DNA of 64,000 nucleotides, taken from positions 34,510,721 to 34,574,720 of the forward strand of contig OZ024874.1 in assembly GCA_964017185.1 (NCBI GenBank), given 5' to 3'. Shown piece after piece: positions 33,344-45,483 of this stretch. Numbering within the stretch: position 1 is the first letter of the stretch; the number at the start of each line of letters is the position of its first letter. Origin of the DNA: Rugalucina vietnamica (Eukaryota; Mollusca; Bivalvia; Lucinida; Lucinidae). The notes under the pieces were generated by a model. That model was given only the letters and a program-made list of their open reading frames with translations, was not told where the DNA came from and did not search any database. The translations under genes and the position numbers were made by a program.

Positions 33344-33470
33344 GGCCCGTAGAGTCCATGGATGTTGCACAAGGCCCATATAGTCCATTGGATTGTATTG
33401 ATTTTTTCTGAGTTCTGCGGCCCCTATAGTCCATGGATATTGCAAGTCCAATATAGTCCAATGAATTGCT
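33344..33470. repeat. Four short TAGTCCATGGAT-type repeats (unit 1)
   Basis: AGAGTCCATGGATGTTGCA, TATAGTCCATTGGATTGTA, TATAGTCCATGGATATTGCA and TATAGTCCAATGAATTGC lie within 127 bp, generally preceded by GGCCC or CCC. The 80-codon minus ORF here is a translation of this repeat. Present in all seven units. Confidence 0.75.
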
Positions 33471-33522
33471 AGGCATGAGAACCTTTGTTCTTTAACTTGC
33501 TCCTGGAAAACAGGTACTGCGA

Positions 33523-33951
33523 ATGGAATACCGCTCTAAAAGCAATATTCTTAGAGGTCAATTTAGTCTTTACGTTCTGTTTTCATGTAACCAAAGACAA
33601 CGCTCGTATACCAACCTGGGTCAGCCTGCATTAAGTCGAAAATCAACATCTACCGCCAATATTATATCCATTGTACGATCAAATACACACAACTTACAAA
33701 TGTTCACTTCTAGGGCTACTGATGAGGGCTCATTACCCGAAATTGTGCAATATGGTCCATACTATCTCCCTTTGAATGATTTAACTACTTCCAAAGTGTC
33801 CAACCTTTATATTTTACTTACTTCTCTTGGAAGCACACACCAGTTAAGCATTGTCTTAAGCGTAGGCACATCTATACTGAAAAATCGTGGATGGCCACTC
33901 ACTGTCAGCCGCGCAAAGTATGCTCAAATACAATGCTTGCTCAAATTTTGA
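33523..33951 (+). CDS. Recurrent 142-codon ORF of unknown function (unit 1)
   Basis: ATG at 33523, stop at 33949-33951. No recognisable domain, signal peptide, membrane helix or catalytic motif; serine-, leucine- and threonine-rich with a basic N-terminal half. It is intact in all seven units (also 37825-38259, 42132-42560, 46434-46862, 50729-51157, 55019-55447 and 59321-59749). In unit 2 a 6-bp insertion adds two codons and keeps the frame. Because the copies are nearly identical, survival of the frame does not show selection. No clear promoter, Kozak context or splice sites stand out. It may be chance, or a remnant of the element that seeded the array. Confidence 0.25.
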   Translation: MEYRSKSNILRGQFSLYVLFSCNQRQRSYTNLGQPALSRKSTSTANIISIVRSNTHNLQMFTSRATDEGSLPEIVQYGPYYLPLNDLTTSKVSNLYILLTSLGSTHQLSIVLSVGTSILKNRGWPLTVSRAKYAQIQCLLKF

Positions 33952-34057
33952 ATGACAAGCGAGATTGACGTCATAAGGGCTACATGTTGCCAGAAGATTG
34001 AAAGTGCGCACAATCAAACAAGGTGTGTTTCAAGCGCCTAACCTTAACCCTAACCCT

Positions 34058-34278
34058 ACGTTACATACGAATTCATGTTATTTAATATTAAAGATTAGCA
34101 TCTCTGAATGGACCCAAACTGAGACAAGGTTTATCACTGATAATATAAAGGCGAACAAAAAAGGGGGGAAAAAGAAATAAAAAAAAAATGTAGAAAGAAA
34201 AGAATCAGATCATAACCAAGATGGGCTGGTTGCCCATCTTCGTACATCAGCTTATACCCTAATCCTAACCCTAACCCT
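34058..34278 (+). repeat. Telomere-ended module b (unit 1)
   Basis: Follows directly on CCTTAACCCTAACCCT (34040-34057) and repeats module a: ACGTTACATACGAATTCATG, ATCTCTGAATGGACCCAAAC, an A-rich stretch, hairpin GATGGGC-TGGTT-GCCCATC, then CTTATACCCTAATCCTAACC. Confidence 0.85.
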
Positions 34279-34417
34279 CTCTGAATAGACCCCAAATGGG
34301 ACATGTTTTATCATTAATAATATAAAGGAGAACAAAAAAGAACAAATGCAGAAATAAAAAAAAAATCAGATCATAACCAAGATGGGCAAGTTGCCCATCT
34401 TCGCACACCCGCTTATA
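34278..34417 (+). repeat. Telomere-ended module c, 5'-truncated (unit 1)
   Basis: Starts with TCTCTGAATAGACCCCAAAT directly after the telomeric repeats that end module b, so it lacks the first ~45 bp of modules a and b. Hairpin GATGGGC-AAGTT-GCCCATC, then CTTATA and the main telomeric block. Confidence 0.85.
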
Positions 34418-34595
34418 CCCTAACCCTAACCCTAACCCTAACCCTAACCCTAACCCAACCCTAACCCTAACCCTAACCCTAACCCTATCCCTAACGCTAA
34501 CCTAACCCTAACCCTAACCCTAACCCTAACCCTCTCCCTAACCCTAACCCTAACTCTAACCCTAACCCTAACCCTAACCCTAACCCTAAACCTAA
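34418..34595 (+). repeat. Interstitial telomeric block (CCCTAA)n, unit 1
   Basis: About 29 CCCTAA hexamers with fixed variants (CCCAACCC, CCCTATCCCTAACGCTAACC, CCCTCTCCC, TAACTCTAACC) that recur at the same places in the other units. Confidence 0.97.
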
Positions 34596-34596
34596 G

Positions 34597-37210
34597 CCCT
34601 GATAGGGGTTTCAAGTAAATCAGATTGAAAATTTTAATTTCTCCCCAAAATGGTCGGGGTTGACGCATTTTATGATTGATTCACAACAATTGGGCTAAAC
34701 TCTTTTCAAACCCTGAATAAAATCCCAAAACCCTACGTGATTTGACCAAAGCCCTGATAGGGAGGGGTTCAAATTATATCGAAGATCAAATCTCTCCCAC
34801 AAAATGGTCGGGGTTGACGCATTTTATTATTGATTCACAACAATTGAGCTTAACTCTTTTCAAACCCTAAATAAAATCCCAAAACCCTACGTGATTTGAC
34901 CAAAGCCCTGATAGGGGTTTAGATCATATCGAAAACTAAATATCTCCCCCAAAATGGTCGGGGTTGACGCATTTTATTATTGATTCACAACAATTGGGCT
35001 AAACTCTTTTCAAACCCTAAATAAAATCCCAAAACCCTACGTTATTTGACCGAAGCCCTGATAGGGGTTTCAAGAAAATTAGATTGAAAATTTAATTTCT
35101 CCCCAAAATGGTCGGGGTTGACGCATTTTATGATTGATTCACAACAATTGGGCTAAACTCTTTTCAAACCCTGAATAAAATCCCAAAATCCTACGTGATT
35201 TGACCAATGCCCTGATAGGGAGGATTTCAAATTATATCGAAGATCAAATCTCTCCCACAAAATGGTCGGGGTTGACTCATTTTATTATTGATTCACAACA
35301 GTTGAGCTAAACTCTTTTCAAACCTTTAATAAAATCCCAAAACCCTACGTGATTTGACCAAAGCCCTGGTAGGGGTTTAGATTATATCGAAAACTAAATA
35401 TCTCCCCCAAAATGGTCGGGGTTGACGCATTTTATTATTGATTCACAACAATTGGGCTAAACTCTTTACAAACCCTAAATAAAATACCAAAACCCTACGT
35501 TATTTGACCGAAGCCCTGATAGGGGTTTCCAGTAAATTAGATTGAACATTTAATTTCTCCCCAAAATGGTCGGGGTTGACGCATTTTATGATTGATTCAC
35601 AACCATTGGGCTAAACTCTTTTCAAACCCTGAATAAAATCCACAAACCCTACGTGATTTGACCAAAGCCCTGATAGGGAGGGGTTCAAATTATATCCAAG
35701 ATCAAATCTCTCCCACAAAATGGTCGGGGTTGACGCATTTTATTATTGATTCACAACAATTGAGCTAAACTCTTTTCAAACCCTAAATAAAATCCCCAAA
35801 CCCTACGTGATTTGACCAAAGCCCTGATAGGGGTTTAGATTATATCGAAAACTAAATATCTCCCCCAAAATGGTCGGGGTTGACGCATTTTATTATTGAT
35901 TCACAACAATTGGGCTAAACTCTTTATAAACCCTAAATAAAATCCCAAAACCCTACGTTATTTGACCGAAGCCCTGATAGGGGTTTCCAGTAAATTAGAC
36001 TGGAAATTTAATTTCTCCCCAAAATGGTCGGGGTTGACGCATTTTATGATTGATTCACAACCATTGGGCTAAACTCTTTTCAAACCCTGAATAAAATTCC
36101 AAAACCCTACGTGATTTGACCAAAGCCCTGATAGGGAGGGGTTCAAATTATATCCAAGATCAAATCTCTCCCACAAAATGGTCGGGGTTGACGCATTTTA
36201 TTATTGATTCACAACAATTGAGCTAAACTCTTTTCAAACCCTAAATAAAATCCCCAAACCCTACGTGATTTGACCAAAGCCCTGATAGGGGTTTAGATTA
36301 TAGCGAAAACTAAATATCTCCCCCAAAATGGTCGGTTTTGACGCATTTTATTATTGATTCACAACAATTGGGCTAAACTCTTTACAAACCCTAATTAAAA
36401 TCCCAAAACCCTACGTTATTTGACCGAAGCCCTGATAGGGGTTTCAAGTAAGTTAGATTGAAAATTTTAATTTCTCCCCAAAATGGTCGGGGTTGACGCA
36501 TTTTATGATTGATTCACAACCATTGGGCTAAACTCTTTTCAAACCCTGAATAAAATCCCCAAATTCTACGTGATTTGACCAAAGCCCTGATAGGGAGGGG
36601 GTCAAATTATATCGAAGATCAAATCTCTCCCACAAAATGGTCGGGGTTGACGCATTTTATTATTGATTCACAACAATTGAGCTAAACTCCTTTCAAACCC
36701 CAAATAAAATCCCAAAACCCTACTTGATTTGACCAAAGCCCTGATAGGGGTTTAGATTATATCGAAAACTAAATCTCTCCCCCAAAATGGTCGGGGTTGA
36801 CGCATTTTATTATTGATTCACAACAATTGGGCTAAACTCTTTACAAACCCTAAATAAAATCCCAAAACCCTACGTTATTTGACCAAAGCCCTGATAGGGG
36901 TTTCAAGTAAATCCGATTGAAAATCAAATTTCTCCCCAAATTGGTCGGGGTTGACGCATTTTATGATTGATTCACAACAATTGGGCTAAACTCTTTTCAA
37001 ACCCTGAATAAAATTCCAAAACCCTACGTGATTTGACCAAAGCCCTGATAGGGGTTCAAATTATATCAAAATCAAATCTCTCCCACAAAATGGTCGGGGT
37101 TGACGCATTTTATTATTGATTCACAACAATTGGGCTAAACTCTTTTAAAAACCCTGAATAAAATCCCAAAACCGTACGTTATTTGACCAAAACGCTGATA
37201 GGGGTACGAA
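34597..37210 (+). repeat. ~153-bp satellite in A-B-C trimers (units 1-2)
   Basis: Seventeen monomers with starts (CCCTGATAGGG) near 34597, 34750, 34907, 35055, 35210, 35364, 35512, 35667, 35822, 35970, 36125, 36280, 36428, 36585, 36740, 36890 and 37044. Three monomer types alternate: A (GGGTTTCAAGTAAATTAGAT), B (GGGAGGGGTTCAAATTATAT) and C (GGGGTTTAGATTATATCGAA). All share AATGGTCGGGGTTGACGCAT, GATTCACAACAATTGGGCTA and AAACCCTACGTGATTTGACC. Five ABC trimers plus a final A-B pair, then a broken start at 37192. Confidence 0.95.
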
Positions 37211-40200
37211 ATTATGTTAATTAATATATCTGAAAACAGTATATTGTTTGTGCGAACTAAATGGAACTATAGATTGAGTTCCCTTAAGAGCAATGAAAAC
37301 AGTCTACGAACTGAAGTTACATACGGCATTATGCTTAGTGATATATATATATGAACACATTGTGTTGTTCGTCAGAAATAAAGGAACACGCGAAATCTAT
37401 ATGAAAAAGCATATAAAGCTTGTCCGAACTAACGTTACATATGAATTCGTGTTATCTAATATCAAAGATTAGCATCTCTGAATAGACCCCAACTGAGACA
37501 AGTTTTATCATTAATAATATAAAGGAGAACACAAAAGGAAAACATGAAGAAAGAAAAAAATCAGGTCATAGCCGAGATGGGCAAGTTGTTTATCTTCGCA
37601 CATCAGCTTACACCCTGACCCTAACCCTAACCCAAAAAATGCTACGGCCCGTAGAGTCCATGGATGTTGCACAAGGCCCATATAGTCCATTGGATTGTAT
37701 TGATTTTTTCTGAGTTCTGCGGCCCCTATAGTCCATGGATATTGCAAGTCCAATATAGTCCAATGAATTGCTAGGCATGAGAACCTTTGTTCTTTAACTT
37801 GCTCCTGGAAAACAGGTACTGCGAATGGAATACCGCTCTAAAAGCAATATTCTTAGAGGTCAATTTAGTCTTTACGTTCTGTTTTCATGTAACCAAAGAC
37901 AACGCTCGTATACCAACCTGGGTCAGCCTGCATTAAGTCGAAAATCAACATCTACCGCCAATATTATATCCATTGTACGATCAAATACACACAACTTACA
38001 AATACAAATGTTCACTTCTAGGGCTACTGATGAGGGCTCATTACCCGAAATTGTGCAATATGGTCCATACTATCTCCCTTTGAATGATTTAACTACTTCC
38101 AAAGTGTCCAACCTTTATATTTTACTTACTTCTCTTGGAAGCACACACCAGTTAAGCATTGTCTTAAGCGTAGGCACATCTATACTGAAAAATCGTGGAT
38201 GGCCACTCACTGTCAGCCGCGCAAAGTATGCTCAAATACAATGCTTGCTCAAATTTTGAATGACAAGCGAGATTGACGTCATAAGGGCTACATGTTGCCA
38301 GAAGATTGAAAGTGCGCACAATCAAACAAGGTGTGTTTCAAGCGCCTAACCTTAACCCTAACCCTACGTTACATACGAATTCATGTTATTTAATATTAAA
38401 GATTAGCATCTCTGAATGGACCCAAACTGAGACAAGGTTTATCACTGATAATATAAAGGCGAACAAAAAAGGGGGGAAAAAGAAATAAAAAAAAATGTAG
38501 AAAGAAAAGAATCAGATCATAACCAAGATGGGCTGGTTGCCCATCTTCGTACATCAGCTTATACCCTAATCCTAACCCTAACCCTCTCTGAATAGACCCC
38601 AAATGGGACATGTTTTATCATTAATAATATAAAGGAGAACAAAAAAGAACAAATGCAGAAATAAAAAAAAAATCAGATCATAACCAAGATGGGCAAGTTG
38701 CCCATCTTCGCACACCCGCTTATACCCTAACCCTAACCCTAACCCTAACCCTAACCCTAACCCAACCCTAACCCTAACCCTAACCCTAACCCTATCCCTA
38801 ACGCTAACCTAACCCTAACCCTAACCCTAACCCTAACCCTCTCCCTAACCCTAACCCTAACTCTAACCCTAACCCTAACCCTAACCCTAACCCTAAACCT
38901 AAGCCCTGATAGGGGTTTCAAGTAAATCAGATTGAAAATTTTAATTTCTCCCCAAAATGGTCGGGGTTGACGCATTTTATGATTGATTCACAACAATTGG
39001 GCTAAACTCTTTTCAAACCCTGAATAAAATCCCAAAACCCTACGTGATTTGACCAAAGCCCTGATAGGGAGGGGTTCAAATTATATCGAAGATCAAATCT
39101 CTCCCACAAAATGGTCGGGGTTGACGCATTTTATTATTGATTCACAACAATTGAGCTTAACTCTTTTCAAACCCTAAATAAAATCCCAAAACCCTACGTG
39201 ATTTGACCAAAGCCCTGATAGGGGTTTAGATCATATCGAAAACTAAATATCTCCCCCAAAATGGTCGGGGTTGACGCATTTTATTATTGATTCACAACAA
39301 TTGGGCTAAACTCTTTTCAAACCCTAAATAAAATCCCAAAACCCTACGTTATTTGACCGAAGCCCTGATAGGGGTTTCAAGAAAATTAGATTGAAAATTT
39401 AATTTCTCCCCAAAATGGTCGGGGTTGACGCATTTTATGATTGATTCACAACACTTGGGCTAAACTCTTTTCAAACCCTGAATAAAATCCCAAAATCCTA
39501 CGTGATTTGACCAATGCCCTGATAGGGAGGATTTCAAATTATATCGAAGATCAAATCTCTCCCACAAAATGGTCGGGGTTGACTCATTTTATTATTGATT
39601 CACAACAGTTGAGCTAAACTCTTTTCAAACCTTTAATAAAATCCCAAAACCCTACGTGATTTGACCAAAGCCCTGGTAGGGGTTTAGATTATATCGAAAA
39701 CTAAATATCTCCCCCAAAATGGTCGGGGTTGACGCATTTTATTATTGATTCACAACAATTGGGCTAAACTCTTTACAAACCCTAAATAAAATACCAAAAC
39801 CCTACGTTATTTGACCGAAGCCCTGATAGGGGTTTCCAGTAAATTAGATTGAACATTTAATTTCTCCCCAAAATGGTCGGGGTTGACGCATTTTATGATT
39901 GATTCACAACCATTGGGCTAAACTCTTTTCAAACCCTGAATAAAATCCACAAACCCTACGTGATTTGACCAAAGCCCTGATAGGGAGGGGTTCAAATTAT
40001 ATCCAAGATCAAATCTCTCCCACAAAATGGTCGGGGTTGACGCATTTTATTATTGATTCACAACAATTGAGCTAAACTCTTTTCAAACCCTAAATAAAAT
40101 CCCCAAACCCTACGTGATTTGACCAAAGCCCTGATAGGGGTTTAGATTATATCGAAAACTAAATATCTCCCCCAAAATGGTCGGGGTTGACGCATTTTAT

Positions 40201-41181
40201 TATTGATTCACAACAATTGGGCTAAACTCTTTATAAACCCTAAATAAAATCCCAAAACCCTACGTTATTTGACCGAAGCCCTGATAGGGGTTTCCAGTAA
40301 ATTAGACTGGAAATTTAATTTCTCCCCAAAATGGTCGGGGTTGACGCATTTTATGATTGATTCACAACCATTGGGCTAAACTCTTTTCAAACCCTGAATA
40401 AAATTCCAAAACCCTACGTGATTTGACCAAAGCCCTGATAGGGAGGGGTTCAAATTATATCCAAGATCAAATCTCTCCCACAAAATGGTCGGGGTTGACG
40501 CATTTTATTATTGATTCACAACAATTGAGCTAAACTCTTTTCAAACCCTAAATAAAATCCCCAAACCCTACGTGATTTGACCAAAGCCCTGATAGGGGTT
40601 TAGATTATATCGAAAACTAAATATCTCCCCCAAAATGGTCGGGGTTGACGCATTTTATTATTGATTCACAACAATTGGGCTAAACTCTTTACAAACCCTA
40701 ATTAAAATCCCAAAACCCTACGTTATTTGACCGAAGCCCTGATAGGGGTTTCAAGTAAGTTAGATTGAAAATTTTAATTTCTCCCCAAAATGGTCGGGGT
40801 TGACGCATTTTATGATTGATTCACAACCATTGGGCTAAACTCTTTTCAAACCCTGAATAAAATCCCCAAATTCTACGTGATTTGACCAAAGCCCTGATAG
40901 GGAGGGGGTCAAATTATATCGAAGATCAAATCTCTCCCACAAAATGGTCGGGGTTGACGCATTTTATTATTGATTCACAACAATTGAGCTAAACTCCTTT
41001 CAAACCCCAAATAAAATCCCAAAACCCTACTTGATTTGACCAAAGCCCTGATAGGGGTTTAGATTATATCGAAAACTAAATCTCTCCCCCAAAATGGTCG
41101 GGGTTGACGCATTTTATTATTGATTCACAACAATTGGGCTAAACTCTTTACAAACCCTAAATAAAATCCCAAAACCCTACG
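36875..41181. repeat. Array unit 2 (4307 bp)
   Basis: Telomeric block 38725-38902. Carries the private 6-bp insertion (ACAAATACAAATG, about 37999) in the 142-codon frame, making 144 codons, and a private ACAACACTTGGG near 39450. One A fewer in an A-run near 38487. Confidence 0.95.
38725..38902 (+). repeat. Interstitial telomeric block, unit 2
   Basis: Same variant pattern and length as in unit 1. Confidence 0.97.
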
Positions 41182-44100
41182 TTATTTGACCAAAGCCCTG
41201 ATAGGGGTTTCAAGTAAATCCGATTGAAAATCAAATTTCTCCCCAAATTGGTCGGGGTTGACGCATTTTATGATTGATTCACAACAATTGGGCTAAACTC
41301 TTTTCAAACCCTGAATAAAATTCCAAAACCCTACGTGATTTGACCAAAGCCCTGATAGGGGTTCAAATTATATCAAAATCAAATCTCTCCCACAAAATGG
41401 TCGGGGTTGACGCATTTTATTATTGATTCACAACAATTGGGCTAAACTCTTTTAAAAACCCTGAATAAAATCCCAAAACCGTACGTTATTTGACCAAAAC
41501 GCTGATAGGGGTACGAAATTATGTTAATTAATATATCTGAAAACAGTATATTGTTTGTGCGAACTAAATGGAACTATAGATTGAGTTCCCTTAAGAGCAA
41601 TGAAAACAGTCTACGAACTGAAGTTACATACGGCATTATGCTTAGTGATATATATATATGAACACATTGTGTTGTTCGTCAGAAATAAAGGAACACGCGA
41701 AATCTATATGAAAAAGCATATAAAGCTTGTCCGAACTAACGTTACATATGAATTCGTGTTATCTAATATCAAAGATTAGCATCTCTGAATAGACCCCAAC
41801 TGAGACAAGTTTTATCATTAATAATATAAAGGAGAACACAAAAGGAAAACATGAAGAAAGAAAAAAATCAGGTCATAGCCGAGATGGGCAAGTTGTTTAT
41901 CTTCGCACATCAGCTTACACCCTGACCCTAACCCTAACCCAAAAAATGCTACGGCCCGTAGAGTCCATGGATGTTGCACAAGGCCCATATAGTCCATTGG
42001 ATTGTATTGATTTTTTCTGAGTTCTGCGGCCCCTATAGTCCATGGATATTGCAAGTCCAATATAGTCCAATGAATTGCTAGGCATGAGAACCTTTGTTCT
42101 TTAACTTGCTCCTGGAAAACAGGTACTGCGAATGGAATACCGCTCTAAAAGCAATATTCTTAGAGGTCAATTTAGTCTTTACGTTCTGTTTTCATGTAAC
42201 CAAAGACAACGCTCGTATACCAACCTGGGTCAGCCTGCATTAAGTCGAAAATCAACATCTACCGCCAATATTATATCCATTGTACGATCAAATACACACA
42301 ACTTACAAATGTTCACTTCTAGGGCTACTGATGAGGGCTCATTACCCGAAATTGTGCAATATGGTCCATACTATCTCCCTTTGAATGATTTAACTACTTC
42401 CAAAGTGTCCAACCTTTATATTTTACTTACTTCTCTTGGAAGCACACACCAGTTAAGCATTGTCTTAAGCGTAGGCACATCTATACTGAAAAATCGTGGA
42501 TGGCCACTCACTGTCAGCCGCGCAAAGTATGCTCAAATACAATGCTTGCTCAAATTTTGAATGACAAGCGAGATTGACGTCATAAGGGCTACATGTTGCC
42601 AGAAGATTGAAAGTGCGCACAATCAAACAAGGTGTGTTTCAAGCGCCTAACCTTAACCCTAACCCTACGTTACATACGAATTCATGTTATTTAATATTAA
42701 AGATTAGCATCTCTGAATGGACCCAAACTGAGACAAGGTTTATCACTGATAATATAAAGGCGAACAAAAAAGGGGGGAAAAAGAAATAAAAAAAAAATGT
42801 AGAAAGAAAAGAATCAGATCATAACCAAGATGGGCTGGTTGCCCATCTTCGTACATCAGCTTATACCCTAATCCTAACCCTAACCCTCTCTGAATAGACC
42901 CCAAATGGGACATGTTTTATCATTAATAATATAAAGGAGAACAAAAAAGAACAAATGCAGAAATAAAAAAAAAATCAGATCATAACCAAGATGGGCAAGT
43001 TGCCCATCTTCGCACACCCGCTTATACCCTAACCCTAACCCTAACCCTAACCCTAACCCTAACCCAACCCTAACCCTAACCCTAACCCTAACCCTATCCC
43101 TAACGCTAACCTAACCCTAACCCTAACCCTAACCCTAACCCTCTCCCTAACCCTAACCCTAACTCTAACCCTAACCCTAACCCTAACCCTAACCCTAAAC
43201 CTAAGCCCTGATAGGGGTTTTAAGTAAATCAGATTGAAAATTTTAATTTCTCCCCAAAATGGTCGGGGTTGACGCATTTTATGATTGATTCACAACAATT
43301 GGGCTAAACTCTTTTCAAACCCTGAATAAAATCCCAAAACCCTACGTGATTTGACCAAAGCCCTGATAGGGAGGGGTTCAAATTATATCGAAGATCAAAT
43401 CTCTCCCACAAAATGGTCGGGGTTGACGCATTTTATTATTGATTCACAACAATTGAGCTTAACTCTTTTCAAACCCTAAATAAAATCCCAAAACCCTACG
43501 TGATTTGACCAAAGCCCTGATAGGGGTTTAGATCATATCGAAAACTAAATATCTCCCCCAAAATGGTCGGGGTTGACGCATTTTATTATTGATTCACAAC
43601 AATTGGGCTAAACTCTTTTCAAACCCTAAATAAAATCCCAAAACCCTACGTTATTTGACCGAAGCCCTGATAGGGGTTTCAAGAAAATTAGATTGAAAAT
43701 TTAATTTCTCCCCAAAATGGTCGGGGTTGACGCATTTTATGATTGATTCACAACAATTGGGCTAAACTCTTTTCAAACCCTGAATAAAATCCCAAAATCC
43801 TACGTGATTTGACCAATGCCCTGATAGGGAGGATTTCAAATTATATCGAAGATCAAATCTCTCCCACAAAATGGTCGGGGTTGACTCATTTTATTATTGA
43901 TTCACAACAGTTGAGCTAAACTCTTTTCAAACCTTTAATAAAATCCCAAAACCCTACGTGATTTGACCAAAGCCCTGGTAGGGGTTTAGATTATATCGAA
44001 AACTAAATATCTCCCCCAAAATGGTCGGGGTTGACGCATTTTATTATTGATTCACAACAATTGGGCTAAACTCTTTACAAACCCTAAATAAAATACCAAA

Positions 44101-45483
44101 ACCCTACGTTATTTGACCGAAGCCCTGATAGGGGTTTCCAGTAAATTAGATTGAAGATTTAATTTCTCCCCAAAATGGTCGGGGTTGACGCATTTTATGA
44201 TTGATTCACAACCATTGGGCTAAACTCTTTTCAAACCCTGAATAAAATCCACAAACCCTACGTGATTTGACCAAAGCCCTGATAGGGAGGGGTTCAAATT
44301 ATATCCAAGATCAAATCTCTCCCACAAAATGGTCGGGGTTGACGCATTTTATTATTGATTCACAACAATTGAGCTAAACTCTTTTCAAACCCTAAATAAA
44401 ATCCCCAAACCCTACGTGATTTGACCAAAGCCCTGATAGGGGTTTAGATTATATCGAAAACTAAATATCTCCCCCAAAATGGTCGGGGTTGACGCATTTT
44501 ATTATTGATTCACAACAATTGGGCTAAACTCTTTATAAACCCTAAATAAAATCCCAAAACCCTACGTTATTTGACCGAAGCCCTGATAGGGGTTTCCAGT
44601 AAATTAGACTGGAAATTTAATTTCTCCCCAAAATGGTCGGGGTTGACGCATTTTATGATTGATTCACAACCATTGGGCTAAACTCTTTTCAAACCCTGAA
44701 TAAAATTCCAAAACCCTACGTGATTTGACCAAAGCCCTGATAGGGAGGGGTTCAAATTATATCCAAGATCAAATCTCTCCCACAAAATGGTCGGGGTTGA
44801 CGCATTTTATTATTGATTCACAACAATTGAGCTAAACTCTTTTCAAACCCTAAATAAAATCCCCAAACCCTACGTGATTTGACCAAAGCCCTGATAGGGG
44901 TTTAGATTATATCGAAAACTAAATATCTCCCCCAAAATGGTCGGGGTTGACGCATTTTATTATTGATTCACAACAATTGGGCTAAACTCTTTACAAACCC
45001 TAATTAAAATCCCAAAACCCTACGTTATTTGACCGAAGCCCTGATAGGGGTTTCAAGTAAGTTAGATTGAAAATTTTAATTTCTCCCCAAAATGGTCGGG
45101 GTTGACGCATTTTATGATTGATTCACAACCATTGGGCTAAACTCTTTTCAAACCCTGAATAAAATCCCCAAATTCTACGTGATTTGACCAAAGCCCTGAT
45201 AGGGAGGGGGTCAAATTATATCGAAGATCAAATCTCTCCCACAAAATGGTCGGGGTTGACGCATTTTATTATTGATTCACAACAATTGAGCTAAACTCCT
45301 TTCAAACCCCAAATAAAATCCCAAAACCCTACTTGATTTGACCAAAGCCCTGATAGGGGTTTAGATTATATCGAAAACTAAATCTCTCCCCCAAAATGGT
45401 CGGGGTTGACGCATTTTATTATTGATTCACAACAATTGGGCTAAACTCTTTACAAACCCTAAATAAAATCCCAAAACCCTACG
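41182..45483. repeat. Array unit 3 (4302 bp)
   Basis: Telomeric block 43027-43204. Shares GGGGTTTTAAGTAAATC with unit 4 (other units GGGGTTTCAAG) and has a private TTGAAGATTTAAT near 44153. Confidence 0.95.
43027..43204 (+). repeat. Interstitial telomeric block, unit 3
   Basis: Same variant pattern and length as units 1 and 2. Confidence 0.97.

Larger units (their letters stand above)
32573..36874. repeat. Array unit 1 (4302 bp)
   Basis: Begins inside the satellite with TTATTTGACCAAAGCCCTGA. Complex region about 32930-34417, telomeric block 34418-34595, satellite block 34597 onward. A private change is GGTCGGTTTTGACGC (about 36331), where other copies read GGTCGGGGTTGACGC. Confidence 0.95.

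Noticed and set aside
33209-33451. 80-codon minus-strand ORF present in all units
   Set aside because: Covers the TAGTCCATGGAT mini-repeat and module a, has no domain, and its repeated WT/DY words mirror the DNA repeat.
34450-34668. Minus-strand RVRVRV/GLGLGL ORF, repeated in the other units
   Set aside because: Translation of the TTAGGG telomeric block and the adjoining satellite; only reflects the hexamer period of six.
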